NCBI RefSeq assembly: GCF_001465795.2
Contig: NZ_CP013659.2
Span: 2,994,501-3,058,500 of the forward strand
Origin: Planococcus rifietoensis
GTDB taxonomy: Bacteria > Bacillota > Bacilli > Bacillales_A > Planococcaceae
Reading direction: 5' to 3'
DNA length: 64,000 nucleotides
Positions within the stretch are counted from its first letter, which is position 1, and each line of letters begins with the position of its first letter. Both the position numbers and the translations under genes were made by a program. Shown piece after piece: positions 15,534 through 25,006 of the stretch. A model generated the notes under the pieces. The model did not search any database. It was not told where the DNA came from and was given only the letters and a program-made list of their open reading frames with translations.

Positions 15534-16790
15534 TTACACTCCCTTGTTATGCTGGGTTTCTTTATTTGCTAATCGCTTCGCCCATAAAAGCAGGACAATG
15601 ACGAAAAGCAAAACGAAAGATAGAAAGAACCAGCCATAATTGAAATCTCCTGAGAGATCGACTATATAGCCGAATAGCGGCGGGCCGATGATCACGCCCC
15701 ATGAACCGACCATTAAAGTGAAGCCGCTGGCAATTCCGGCCTGCTTGAAAGGCACAAGTTCCGTAGCCGCATTCATCCAGATTCCATTGAATCCTGAAAT
15801 ACAAAAGCCGAAAACGGCGACAACTGAAGCAATTGCCCAAAATGAAATCCCTTCAGGAAGCTGTGTGACCATTAAAGCAATGCCGATAGACAGCGCCGCG
15901 ATGTAAACTAGCACAATCAAGCGTTGTCCCTTAAAAATCGTATCGCTGATGATTCCCCAGGCCACTCTCCCGAAAGAGCCGCTGACTTCTGAAATGACTA
16001 GCAGCATGCCCGCCAGCAGCAGGCTAAGCCCGAGTTGTTCATAAGCGAACAAGACGATATAGGTATTCAATATCAACTGGCTTCCGCTCAAGCCCATAGC
16101 GGCAATGCTGAGAAGAACGAGCGGTTTATGGCGAAACATGGCCCCGATCGATTCCTTTAAATAAGACCAGCTGATTTTTCTTTCCGGCTCATGTGGCTCG
16201 GCTGAGGGCGGATCCCGATAAAAACGATAAGCAAGCACGCCTGTCGCCATCAACAAAGCGCATGCTGCCAGTAATGCCATCCGCCATCCCCAAGCTGCTG
16301 CCAATGGCAATAGCAAAAGGGCCGAAAGAGCCGACCCTAATGTCACGCCCATTTGCTTGATGCCCATTGCCGTTCCACGCTTTTGTTGGAACCAGTGCAG
16401 AATCCCTTTATTGGACGTCGGATGCATCGTGCCGTAGCCTACTCCACCGATAGCGACCATCAACAGCACGAAAAAGTAATTACTGCTGATGGCCATCAGC
16501 ATAAAAGCGCCGCCGAGGCCGAAAGACAAATACAGCAATAAGCGTTTGGAACCGATGCGGTCGACGATAAATCCTGCGGGTATGGATGCAATGGATTGGC
16601 CGAGGAACAAGGCAGCCGGCAGCATGCCGATCTGAGCCTTCGTCAGTGCCAGATCTTGCCCGATCAATACTCCGAGCGGCGCCAGGCTCCGGCCGATGAA
16701 TGCGACCATCACCTGGGCAACAAGCAGCCATCCGAGCATGTGCCAGCGATTGATCGATTTAAATGGTTTCACAAGTGTAGAGTTGTCCAT
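15534..16790 (-). CDS. MFS transporter (organic anion type)
   Basis: About 418 residues with 12 hydrophobic helices. The loop-2/3 motif reads AGFIVDRIGSKRLL and the equivalent in the second half is RVAWGIISDTIFKGQR. It is inside the catabolic operon, so uptake of the dicarboxylate substrate or export of an intermediate is likely. The start is not certain: neither the ATG at 16790 nor a TTG at 16823 has a clear ribosome binding site; the ATG is used here. Confidence 0.8.
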   Translation of the reverse strand: MDNSTLVKPFKSINRWHMLGWLLVAQVMVAFIGRSLAPLGVLIGQDLALTKAQIGMLPAALFLGQSIASIPAGFIVDRIGSKRLLLYLSFGLGGAFMLMAISSNYFFVLLMVAIGGVGYGTMHPTSNKGILHWFQQKRGTAMGIKQMGVTLGSALSALLLLPLAAAWGWRMALLAACALLMATGVLAYRFYRDPPSAEPHEPERKISWSYLKESIGAMFRHKPLVLLSIAAMGLSGSQLILNTYIVLFAYEQLGLSLLLAGMLLVISEVSGSFGRVAWGIISDTIFKGQRLIVLVYIAALSIGIALMVTQLPEGISFWAIASVVAVFGFCISGFNGIWMNAATELVPFKQAGIASGFTLMVGSWGVIIGPPLFGYIVDLSGDFNYGWFFLSFVLLFVIVLLLWAKRLANKETQHNKGV

Positions 16791-16829
16791 TTGATCGCCA
16801 CATTCTTGTTCAGCATAAAGCAAAAGCGT

Positions 16830-18326
16830 TTATGCCAAATCGATTTTTTTGAGTTCCGCTTCTTTTTCGACCGTCAGCGGTACAAGGTACGAACCGACAA
16901 CAGCGATAAAGAAGTTAGCAGCGAGTCCAATGACGCCGCCGTGGATGCCAAACACTGTCTTGTAGCCAGTCCATGTCAATACGCCTGCAATGATCGCTCC
17001 GGCCAACATGCCCCAGAATACAGGCTGTGCCGCCATGCGCTTCCAGTAAAGTCCCAAGACAAATGCCGGGAATACTTGGACGAGCAATTCAAATTTCAGC
17101 ACGAAAATCTCATAAAGCGTTGCGGGCGGATTCCAAGCGATCCACAATAGCAAGCCAACCGCCACGACGCCGGTCACTTTCCCGACCATCACTTTTTTCT
17201 TCTCAGGAGCTTTTGGGTTGATGAAGCGGCCATAGATGTCATTGGAAACGATGGACGAGAAACTCAATAACACAGAGTCAGCCGTGGAGACAATCGCAGC
17301 TACGATCGCCCCGAAGAAAATGATCATGACCCAGTAAAAGAATCCGTTGATGCCGGCAATTTCATTCGCCATCAATCCGACCAATTGTTCAGAACCGGTT
17401 GTATCCAAGTTCGGAATGAGCGCGATGCCCAAAATCCCGATGACAAACACCAAGCCTGTCGTAATCGGCGGCATCCATGCCATACGCGAGAACGAGCGTT
17501 TCAATGTGCGTTCGCTGTCTGCTGCGAAGATCCGCTGCACGGCGTGAGGATAAATCGCCGCCCCGAGCCCGACCAACAGCAGCATGCTGAACCAATTAAT
17601 TGACGTCATCATATCCGGAACCCCAAGTTTCGCGGGTTCATTCGTGGCGATGTACTGCGTTGCAGAAGAGATATCGCCCCCCACAAGATAGACTGCCCCG
17701 ACCAGGAAAATGACAATCCCGACCATCAAAACCAAGCCTTGCATAACGTCAGTGAAGGCAACCGCTTTCATTCCGCCCAACCATTCGTAGATCAACATGA
17801 CCAGCACAAAGGCGATCACTGCCACTTGATACGGAATCGTTCCTCCCGTCAAACTTGATGCCGCATGGCCAATCGCCACCAACTGTTCAAGCAGGTAGTT
17901 TCCAAGGCCCCAAAGCATGAGTACGACAGCCAGGATCGTCACCGATTTCGATTTGAAGCGATGCGCAATCCAGTCAGCCGGTGTAATGAAATTCATTTTC
18001 TTCGATACGACATACATGCGGGGAGCAAAGAGCAAATAGACCCCGATAATGATGGTCATGAAGGAAATCGACTGCAGCCAGGAAAAACCGGTGCGGTAAG
18101 CGGTCGGAGCATAGCCGATAATGGTATTCCCGCTGTACTGAGTGGCATAAAGCGTGAAGAACAGCGCCACAATCCCTAAGTTTTTCCCTGCCAGATAATA
18201 ATTGCTCAAGCTGTCATGGAGCGTTTTGTCTCCACGGCCTGAGAAATAGCCGATCAATAGCATGACGATTGCATAAGCTGACAGAATCAATACGCCATCT
18301 AGGCCTGCAAACACCAAATCACTCAT
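16830..18326 (-). CDS. Sodium:solute symporter (SSS family)
   Basis: A 498-residue Na+-coupled transporter with about 13 membrane helices. The family features include NYYLAGKNLG near residue 45, the Na+-site region ATQYSGNTIIGY, and GGMKAVAFTDVMQGLVL in helix 6. It begins inside the end of the small membrane protein gene (8-bp overlap), a common pairing for SSS carriers. As part of the CoA-transferase operon it probably imports the growth substrate. Confidence 0.9.
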   Translation of the reverse strand: MSDLVFAGLDGVLILSAYAIVMLLIGYFSGRGDKTLHDSLSNYYLAGKNLGIVALFFTLYATQYSGNTIIGYAPTAYRTGFSWLQSISFMTIIIGVYLLFAPRMYVVSKKMNFITPADWIAHRFKSKSVTILAVVLMLWGLGNYLLEQLVAIGHAASSLTGGTIPYQVAVIAFVLVMLIYEWLGGMKAVAFTDVMQGLVLMVGIVIFLVGAVYLVGGDISSATQYIATNEPAKLGVPDMMTSINWFSMLLLVGLGAAIYPHAVQRIFAADSERTLKRSFSRMAWMPPITTGLVFVIGILGIALIPNLDTTGSEQLVGLMANEIAGINGFFYWVMIIFFGAIVAAIVSTADSVLLSFSSIVSNDIYGRFINPKAPEKKKVMVGKVTGVVAVGLLLWIAWNPPATLYEIFVLKFELLVQVFPAFVLGLYWKRMAAQPVFWGMLAGAIIAGVLTWTGYKTVFGIHGGVIGLAANFFIAVVGSYLVPLTVEKEAELKKIDLA

Positions 18327-18579
18327 TTACTCTCCCCCTCTTCTCCGCTTCTTCTTCATCTTCCACAATATCCCATTCTTTCAGCGTCACCCAGCTTAAA
18401 AATCCGCATAAAATCAGCGAAAACGCCAAAATGATCAAGGCCCAATAAGGAACACCGAAAATCAAGGGTTCATAGGAGCCAACCGGCAAATACCAAGGGA
18501 CGTTTCCGATCACAATCAACAATAAAGCGATCCAAATCCATTTTTTTCGAATCGGCTCTTTAATTTGTTTTTTCTCCAT
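18319..18579 (-). CDS. Small membrane partner of the SSS symporter
   Basis: An 86-residue protein with two membrane helices (about 15-32 and 42-62) and an acidic tail DIVEDEEEAEK. Its position directly before, and overlapping with, an SSS transporter is typical of the DUF3311-type small partners. RBS AAGGAGC precedes the ATG at 18579. Function as accessory subunit is inference from context. Confidence 0.7.
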   Translation of the reverse strand: MEKKQIKEPIRKKWIWIALLLIVIGNVPWYLPVGSYEPLIFGVPYWALIILAFSLILCGFLSWVTLKEWDIVEDEEEAEKRGRVNE

Positions 18580-18621
18580 ATCCGAAGCTCCTTTTAAATG
18601 CTGTATTTTGAACCTTCACCC

Positions 18622-19227
18622 TTATTGCAGGCTATAGTAAAGCCGGTGTTGTTGCTCGAATGCATCGATTTGCTCCTCATGCCGGATCGTTGCGGAAATT
18701 TCGTCCATCCCTTCAAGCAACATATGCTTTCGGTAGTCATCTACTTCAAAATGCTTTGTCATGCCGTTGGAATCTCGAATTTCCTGCGACTCCAAATCCA
18801 CCGTCAAGGCATATTCGGGTTGTGCCGCAACTTTGCTAAACAGTTCTTCTATCTGTTCTTTAGGCAATTGGATTGGCAAAATGCCATTCTTGAAGCAGTT
18901 ATTATAGAAGATATCCGCGAAAGAAGAAGCCAAAATAACGCGGAATCCATAGTCTTCAATTGCCCAGGGCGCATGCTCGCGCGACGAGCCGCAGCCGAAA
19001 TTATCCCGCGTCAGCAAAACTGTCGCGTTGCGGTAGGGTTCGCGATTTAGAATAAACTCTTCATTTTCCGTGCCATCTTCATTGAAACGCCAATCGAAAA
19101 AGAGAAATTGCCCGTAGCCGCTTTTTTCGATACGTTTCAAAAATTGCTTTGGGATGATGGCATCTGTATCAATATTGGCACGGTCCAGCGGCATCAATGT
19201 ACCCGTATGAGTTTTCAGCGCTTTCAT
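18622..19227 (-). CDS. leuD: LeuD-like hydro-lyase small subunit
   Basis: A 201-residue swivel-domain subunit of the aconitase superfamily. [15 protein letters not shown] at the N-terminus and [18 protein letters not shown] near residue 75 are hallmarks. Length matches bacterial LeuD. It overlaps the LeuC-like gene by 4 bp. No leuA or leuB is adjacent and the neighbours are catabolic, so it may hydrate or isomerise a branched dicarboxylate (for example citraconate/citramalate) rather than make leucine. The symbol states homology, not role. Confidence 0.85.
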   Translation of the reverse strand: MKALKTHTGTLMPLDRANIDTDAIIPKQFLKRIEKSGYGQFLFFDWRFNEDGTENEEFILNREPYRNATVLLTRDNFGCGSSREHAPWAIEDYGFRVILASSFADIFYNNCFKNGILPIQLPKEQIEELFSKVAAQPEYALTVDLESQEIRDSNGMTKHFEVDDYRKHMLLEGMDEISATIRHEEQIDAFEQQHRLYYSLQ

Positions 19228-20648
19228 CCTGTCACCCCTTCCCCGGTTCTAAGCGGCCAGTCCCGGACATCGGTAAAGCGGCCGGTAATTGCCGCGGCCG
19301 CAGCCATAGCTGGGCTGACCAAATGGCTTCTTGACTGGCGTCCTTGCCGGCCTTCAAAATTCCGGTTAGAAGTGGAAGCCACCCGTTCTCCAGGCTTAGC
19401 GATGTCTGGATTCATGCCGAGGCACATGGAGCATCCCGCATCCCGCCATTCGAATCCAGCATCTTTAAAGATGCGATCCAAGTTCTCGGTTTCAGCTTGT
19501 GCTTTCACTGCTTGGGAACCTGGAACGACCAGTGCCCGAATGCCGCCTTTTATGTGGTAGCCATTTACGACAGCCGCCGCTTCCCGCAAATCTTCAATGC
19601 GGCCATTGGTGCACGAGCCGATAAAGACCGTGTCGATCTCAATGTCTTTCATCCTTACTCCCGGTTCCAGCCCCATATACGCCAAAGCGCTTTCCGCGAT
19701 TTTTCGCTGCTCTAAAGAAAGCTCTTCCAGCGAAGGCACTTGGCCATTCACTGAAACGACCATGCCGGGGTTGGTTCCCCATGTCACTTGGGGTTCTACT
19801 TTGCCACAATCAAATTCCACCACTTTATCGAATACCGCGTCTTCATCGCTGTACAATTTTTTCCATTCTGCTTGTGCTTGCTCCCACCGCTTACCTTCCG
19901 GGACATAGTGCTTGTCTGACAAATACGCAAATGTCGTGTCATCCGGCGCGATCATGCCTGCTCTTGCGCCAATTTCGATCGACATATTGCAGACAGTCAT
20001 CCGCTCTTCCATCGACAGCTTGCGGATGGCTTCGCCGCGATATTCGATTGTGTAACCGGTTTCAAAATCATGCCCGTATCGCCCGATCAACGCCAAGATT
20101 AAGTCTTTCGCCGAAGTACCGGTCGGCAATTGCCCTTGGAATTCAATCGCCATCGTTTTGGATTTGCTTTGCTTCAAAGTTTGCGTGGCCAGCACATGTT
20201 CAACTTCGCTCGTGCCGATGCCAAATGCCAATGTGCCGAATGCCCCGTGCGTCGCCGTATGGCTGTCTCCGCAGACAATCGTCTGTCCTGGCTGCGTCAA
20301 TCCGAGTTCGGGTGCAATGATATGGACGATGCCTTGCTGTTTATGGAAAAGATCGAAAAGTTTGATGCCAAAGTCTTCGCAGTTTTTACGCAACGCCTCT
20401 ACCTGCTTTTGCGCAATTTCATCTTCAAAGGGCTGGTCGCGGTTAAGGGTCGGTATGCTATGGTCCATAGTCGCCAAAGTCCTGTCTGGCCTGCGCACGT
20501 TCCTGCCCGCTTGCCTTAAGCCGTCGAATGCTTGCGGGGAAGTTACTTCGTGCACTAGATGCAGATCGATGTAGAGAATATCCGGCTGCTCTGGCTGTTG
20601 GGCCACTACATGCCGGTCCCAAATTTTTTCATATAATGTCTTTCCCAA
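19224..20648 (-). CDS. leuC: LeuC-like hydro-lyase large subunit (4Fe-4S)
   Basis: A 474-residue aconitase-superfamily catalytic subunit. Cluster ligands are visible in GSCTNGR near residue 350 and GCSMCLG near 410; [19 protein letters not shown] is the active-site loop near residue 132. The TTG start at 20648 follows AAGGAGTGATGGGTT. It forms a heterodimer with the LeuD-like protein. Set 13 bp after the CoA-transferase gene inside a GntR-linked operon, it is probably a catabolic isomerase/hydratase for a C5-C7 branched hydroxy diacid. Confidence 0.87.
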   Translation of the reverse strand: MGKTLYEKIWDRHVVAQQPEQPDILYIDLHLVHEVTSPQAFDGLRQAGRNVRRPDRTLATMDHSIPTLNRDQPFEDEIAQKQVEALRKNCEDFGIKLFDLFHKQQGIVHIIAPELGLTQPGQTIVCGDSHTATHGAFGTLAFGIGTSEVEHVLATQTLKQSKSKTMAIEFQGQLPTGTSAKDLILALIGRYGHDFETGYTIEYRGEAIRKLSMEERMTVCNMSIEIGARAGMIAPDDTTFAYLSDKHYVPEGKRWEQAQAEWKKLYSDEDAVFDKVVEFDCGKVEPQVTWGTNPGMVVSVNGQVPSLEELSLEQRKIAESALAYMGLEPGVRMKDIEIDTVFIGSCTNGRIEDLREAAAVVNGYHIKGGIRALVVPGSQAVKAQAETENLDRIFKDAGFEWRDAGCSMCLGMNPDIAKPGERVASTSNRNFEGRQGRQSRSHLVSPAMAAAAAITGRFTDVRDWPLRTGEGVTG

Positions 20649-20661
20649 AACCCATCACTCC

Positions 20662-21906
20662 TTAAATGATTTCGCGCTCCTCCAGCTCTTTCAGTTTTTC
20701 TTCGCCATATTCCAAGATTTTTCCGTAAATGAGTGCATTGTCTTTTCCTGCCCGCTCCGCTCCAACGTGCTTCACTTCACCTGGCGTCCTGCTCAATTTC
20801 GGGACGACTCCAGGCATTGGGAATTCGCCGAGTGTCGGATGTTCCCGCTTGATGATCATTTCGCGTGCTTGATAATGGGGGTCTTCGACAATGTCTTTGG
20901 CGGTATAGATCAATCCGGAGGGTACGCCTTTTTCCGCTAAAATTTCGAGCGCCACTTGCGTATCTTGCTGCTTCGTCCAGGCTTCGATGAGTTCATCCAG
21001 CTCCGTCATGTTCTCGCTTCTGGCGTGATGGGTGTTGTACTTCGGATTGTCGAACAGCTCCGGCTCGCCCATCGCTTCGCATAGACGCTTAAAGACTCCG
21101 TTGGCATTGGCGCCGATGACGATATACGTATCGTCTTTTGTTTTATAGATATTTGATGGCGCGACACCCGGCAAAATATTGCCCATCCGCTCGCGCACAT
21201 AGCCCGCCAGCAAATAATCCGGAATGGTGCTTTCCATTACAGAAAAGACCGATTCATAAATGGCCGTATCGACCACCTGCCCTTTTCCGGAATGATGACG
21301 CTCATGAAGTGCCGTCAGTGTTCCGATGGTGGCAAATAGCGCGGCCAGCGTGTCTCCAATAGAAATTCCGATGCGCGAAGGTGCACGATCGGGAAAGCCC
21401 GTAACGTTTCGGATGCCGCCCATCGCTTCGCCAACACTGCCGAATCCAGCTCTTTCTTTATAAGGGCCGGTTTGGCCATATCCAGACGTTCTCGTCATGA
21501 TGATGCCCGGATTGATTTCAGCTAATTGCTCGTAGGAAAGGTTCCATTTCTCCATGGTTCCAGGACGGAAATTCTCAATGATGATGTCGGCATTTTTAAC
21601 CAACTCTTTAAAAATCTCCTGTCCTTCCGCCGTCCGCAGGTTCAAGGTCACTGATTTTTTATTGCGCGACTGGATCGGCCACCACAAGCCTTCTCCATCT
21701 TTTTGCTGCCCCCATTCGCGCAGCGGATCCGCTTTATCAGGCGCTTCGATTTTAATGATTTCTGCTCCAAAATCCCCGAGCATCCTTCCCGTAAATGGGC
21801 CGGCAAGCAAGGTGCCCAATTCCAGGACGCGAACTCCCTGCAGCGGCAGCCTGTCTTCTTGTTGTGGTTCGCCTTGGATATCGATCGTTTCTTGTAGGTT
21901 TGTCAT
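20662..21906 (-). CDS. CaiB/BaiF family III CoA-transferase
   Basis: A 414-residue CoA-transferase that moves CoA between carboxylic acids by an aspartyl-anhydride route. Seen: GVRVLELGTLLAGPFTGRML at the N-terminus, DFGAEIIKIE, NLRTAEGQEIF and GISIGDTLAALFA, whose Asp fits the catalytic residue. The ATG at 21906 follows GGGGGTGCCACAT; longer in-frame starts would add an unlikely N-terminal extension. First gene of the eight-gene leftward operon, 313 bp from the divergent GntR gene. Confidence 0.9.
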   Translation of the reverse strand: MTNLQETIDIQGEPQQEDRLPLQGVRVLELGTLLAGPFTGRMLGDFGAEIIKIEAPDKADPLREWGQQKDGEGLWWPIQSRNKKSVTLNLRTAEGQEIFKELVKNADIIIENFRPGTMEKWNLSYEQLAEINPGIIMTRTSGYGQTGPYKERAGFGSVGEAMGGIRNVTGFPDRAPSRIGISIGDTLAALFATIGTLTALHERHHSGKGQVVDTAIYESVFSVMESTIPDYLLAGYVRERMGNILPGVAPSNIYKTKDDTYIVIGANANGVFKRLCEAMGEPELFDNPKYNTHHARSENMTELDELIEAWTKQQDTQVALEILAEKGVPSGLIYTAKDIVEDPHYQAREMIIKREHPTLGEFPMPGVVPKLSRTPGEVKHVGAERAGKDNALIYGKILEYGEEKLKELEEREII

Positions 21907-22071
21907 ATGTGGCACCCCCATTTGTTTTTTGCATTGTATCCAATCTGTCCGTTTTCCACATCTGCTCCAGTAAGCAAAACACTCCCTGATGAACGAAAGG
22001 CATTGATGCGGCGTGATTCTATTAACACGGATAAATTTTCGGATAATTAGCAATTGATAAAAAAATAACAC

Positions 22072-22083
22072 ATTGTATACAAT
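22072..22083. promoter_or_regulatory. GntR operator candidate, operon side
   Basis: ATTGTATACAAT is a perfect 12-bp palindrome in the leader of the CoA-transferase operon. The same core, TTGTATACAA, recurs at 22190 next to the GntR gene. FCD-type GntR proteins often bind such sites. Confidence 0.7.
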
Positions 22084-22189
22084 ATGGTCAATGCTCTTTA
22101 ACAATTAAATTTTAATTCTTTAGCTGATTCCTTTAAATCCAACAAACATACCTCTACTAAAACTGATACGTTTGTCTCTAAAACCGCTT

Positions 22190-22199
22190 TTGTATACAA
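22190..22199. promoter_or_regulatory. GntR operator candidate, regulator side
   Basis: TTGTATACAA lies 21 bp upstream of the GntR start, just before its ribosome binding site, and equals the core of the palindrome at 22072. Suggests autoregulation and shared control with the divergent operon. Confidence 0.7.
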
Positions 22200-22219
22200 T
22201 AAAATAAGAGGTGTTGAAA

Positions 22220-22891
22220 ATGAACGCATACGAAATGATAAAAAATGAAATCATCATCGGCAAATTGCCTCCTGGCCAGCGTTTGACGGAAGAGGCATTG
22301 GCTGAACGCTTTCAAGTCAGCAGGACCCCGGTAAGAGAAGCGATTAAACAGCTTGAATCAGACGGCCTTATCACCCCATTCCAACGCCGGGGCTACACAG
22401 TCCGTGAATTCACCATCCAAGACATTCGCCAAATCTATAATGTGCGGGCACTGCTAGAAAGTTACGGCACGAGCGAAGCCGCCCTTTACCGGACAGATGA
22501 AGATTTAGAAAAAATCCACAATAAAAATTTAGCCTATGAAAAAGCGATCAATGAATTGGACCGCGAGGACATATACTCAATCCGCAGCTTGCAGCAAGCG
22601 AACCAAGCGTTTCACGAAGAGATTTACAAAGCTACCAAGAACGAGTACCTGATGTCGCTTATCTCCAAAGTAGTAGTGGTGCCACTCATTTTCCGCTCCT
22701 TCTATTGGTATAACGAAAACCAATTGATGCGCTCATTGGATGTTCATAACACCATTTGGAAGGCGATCGAAAATCAAGAACCGGAGCGTGCGAAAATTGC
22801 CATGCAAGAACATATTTACCAAGGGCGGGATGATGTATTGAAGCAATTGAGCAATCCTGAATTGGAAATATGGAAAGAGAACGTTCAATAA
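22220..22891 (+). CDS. GntR-family regulator (FCD/FadR subgroup)
   Basis: A 223-residue regulator. Residues 1-70 form the winged helix (LTEEALAERFQVSRTPVREA, then GLITPFQRRGYTV); the rest is an all-helical FCD domain with RALLESYGTSEAAL and a histidine-rich core that usually binds a metal and an organic acid. The ATG at 22220 follows AGAGGTG. Divergent from the CoA-transferase/LeuCD operon, with one palindrome on each side, so it probably represses both until the acid substrate or its CoA product is present. Confidence 0.9.
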   Translation: MNAYEMIKNEIIIGKLPPGQRLTEEALAERFQVSRTPVREAIKQLESDGLITPFQRRGYTVREFTIQDIRQIYNVRALLESYGTSEAALYRTDEDLEKIHNKNLAYEKAINELDREDIYSIRSLQQANQAFHEEIYKATKNEYLMSLISKVVVVPLIFRSFYWYNENQLMRSLDVHNTIWKAIENQEPERAKIAMQEHIYQGRDDVLKQLSNPELEIWKENVQ

Positions 22892-22920
22892 CGGTTGCCG
22901 AGAAGGCAATAATAATCAAA

Positions 22921-22961
22921 AACCCAAAAAGAGACAGCCCTGGGCTGTCTCTTTTTGGGTT
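22921..22961. terminator. Bidirectional intrinsic terminator with perfect 20-bp arms
   Basis: The arms starting AACCCAAAAAGAGACAGCCC pair perfectly around a single central T. Serves the convergent GntR and hydrolase genes; it overlaps the last base region of the hydrolase stop codon. Confidence 0.9.
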
Positions 22962-25006
22962 TAATTGAAATCCCGCTCCGTTTCAAATTCACGGCAGGTA
23001 TCATACACTTTTTCGTCGCCGTCAAACGCGGCCAACTCACTCGTCACGTAAAACTTCTTTTCATCAGCCCACATTGTACTGGTGGATTCTAGACGGGTCT
23101 GCCATTCCCCTCGGCCAAGCGTCAAGGTCCAGTCGCAAACCACTTTTGCAGACAACGGATCTCCTTCCACAATCCGATAGACATTACGGTTAGTGCTGCC
23201 GTATTCCAAGCCGTTCGATGGCAATCGACGGCATCCTTCGTCCGAGAAGTCTTCCAGCAGCCACTCATTGGTGACGGTGTCATGCCGGATGGCACGGGTA
23301 CGCCCAGCTTCGCGCAGCACTTCACGGTCCAGCACTGCTGCTGTTTCCGGTTGCTCAAAAGGAGAATGTTCTCTTGAAGGAATCTCCTTGTGGTAAACCG
23401 GAAGCGTTAGTTTTGTCTCTGCGTCTTTGATTAATAAGACATTTGCTTCTTCTGCCGAAGGCCAAGCGTGCGGCCAATAATTCGGTGAAATCGAAACTTG
23501 CAGACGATGGCCTTTCGGTACTTTATAGCCGATTGCATCCAGTTCGATGGTAGCTGTAAAAGCTTCTCCGGCCGGTACGTCTTCCGGAAATTCATGGCTG
23601 TTTCGATGCGTCAGGTTCAATTGCCCCCAGCTGATCAGCTTGGAAGTCCCAAATGGTGAAAGTTCGCTCAATCGCACCGCCAAGTTACCGCGTGTCTGAT
23701 CGCTCTTCAGCTTCACTGTCATAACCGGAAACCCAAGTATCGGCAAGTCTTGTCCCAGCTCCGCGCTGGTGAAAGTATTGGACAAGCCATTTTCGATGCC
23801 TTGGTCCGATGGCATATCTCCTTGTTGTCCGAACGGGCAAAAGACGCCCGCATACAAACCATGATGCTGGTGGTTTTTCAGCCACTCTTGACCTTCAGCC
23901 GGTGCTTCAGCCAAATCGAGATCTCCCAAATAAAAGTTTCGATCTTCTGTGTTGGGGGTCGGCCACGCTTGCTCTTCCACCCATTCTCCCGGCCGCACAT
24001 CATAATCCGTTTTCGGCGGCACTGCATCCTGCATCCACAAACGGACCGGCGCTTCTTCCATAATGCCCGTGTCTTCCTGTTTCAACCACTGGTCCCACCA
24101 GCGGAGACATTCCTGAAGAAATCCGATTTGCGGCCCTGGCACAGCGACTTCCGGGTATTCATGCGCCCACGGGCCGATTAATGCTTTTTTCGGGCCTTTC
24201 AAGTTTTTCATCATGCGAAAGATCGCGTTTGTATAGCCATCCGCCCATCCTCCGACTGCGTAGACCGGAATTTGGACATCCTCGTAATTTTCACAGATCG
24301 AGCCATGTTTCCAATACGCGTCACGCCGCTGGTGGCGCATCCATTCTTCCACGAAAGGCGGCGTCTTCTCCAGACGTTCCAGCCATTTTTCACGCCACCC
24401 TTCCCCGACATGTGCCGGGTCTGCCGGGCGCGCATTGTAAGCAAGCATCGTCGAAGCCCACCACAGCATATCCGAAGCGAGCACTGCGCCTCCCTTATAA
24501 TGGACATCGTCTGCATAGCGGTCATCAGTCGAGCACAAGGTGATGATGGCCTTTAATGCCGGATGCTGGCGAGTGGCCACTTGAAGGCCGTTGAAACCTC
24601 CCCAGGATTTCCCGATCATCCCGACCGCGCCGTTTGACCAGTCTTGAGCAGAGATCCAATCCAATATTTCAAGTGCATCGTCCTGTTCCTGCTTGGCATA
24701 CTCATCGTACATGATGCCTTCCGAATCACCGCAGCCGCGCATATCCACACGGATGCTTGCATAGCCATGGCCGGCAAAATACGGATGCCGCAATGAATCG
24801 CGCAAAGCGGTGAATTCGTTTTTCCGATACGGCAAGTATTCAAGCACCGCGGGCACCTTAAGCTTGGTTGCCGCTTTTGGCATCCAAATTTTCGCAGACA
24901 GCCTGACACCATCAGACATCGGAATCCACAAGTGATCCGTCACTTCCACTTCATGTGGAAATTCTTCTTTCACTTTGCGCGTGCTTTCCCTTACGTTAAA
25001 GACCAT
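22961..25006 (-). CDS. CocE/NonD-family alpha/beta hydrolase (X-Pro peptidase-like)
   Basis: A 681-residue serine hydrolase of the cocaine esterase / X-prolyl dipeptidyl peptidase / glutaryl-7-ACA acylase group. N-terminal hydrolase domain: PMSDGVRLSAKIWMP, then RGCGDSEG, and the nucleophile Ser134 in IGKSWGGF. A cap and a C-terminal jelly-roll domain follow (VPKGHRLQVSISPNYWPHAW). No signal peptide, so cytoplasmic. It is coupled to the BCCT transporter gene by a TAATG overlap, so it probably hydrolyses an ester or amide brought in by that carrier. Confidence 0.85.
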   Translation of the reverse strand: MVFNVRESTRKVKEEFPHEVEVTDHLWIPMSDGVRLSAKIWMPKAATKLKVPAVLEYLPYRKNEFTALRDSLRHPYFAGHGYASIRVDMRGCGDSEGIMYDEYAKQEQDDALEILDWISAQDWSNGAVGMIGKSWGGFNGLQVATRQHPALKAIITLCSTDDRYADDVHYKGGAVLASDMLWWASTMLAYNARPADPAHVGEGWREKWLERLEKTPPFVEEWMRHQRRDAYWKHGSICENYEDVQIPVYAVGGWADGYTNAIFRMMKNLKGPKKALIGPWAHEYPEVAVPGPQIGFLQECLRWWDQWLKQEDTGIMEEAPVRLWMQDAVPPKTDYDVRPGEWVEEQAWPTPNTEDRNFYLGDLDLAEAPAEGQEWLKNHQHHGLYAGVFCPFGQQGDMPSDQGIENGLSNTFTSAELGQDLPILGFPVMTVKLKSDQTRGNLAVRLSELSPFGTSKLISWGQLNLTHRNSHEFPEDVPAGEAFTATIELDAIGYKVPKGHRLQVSISPNYWPHAWPSAEEANVLLIKDAETKLTLPVYHKEIPSREHSPFEQPETAAVLDREVLREAGRTRAIRHDTVTNEWLLEDFSDEGCRRLPSNGLEYGSTNRNVYRIVEGDPLSAKVVCDWTLTLGRGEWQTRLESTSTMWADEKKFYVTSELAAFDGDEKVYDTCREFETERDFN

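Noticed and set aside
18622-20648. Leucine biosynthesis operon
   Set aside because: leuA and leuB are missing and all neighbours are transport or CoA-related catabolic genes; only homology to LeuCD is certain.
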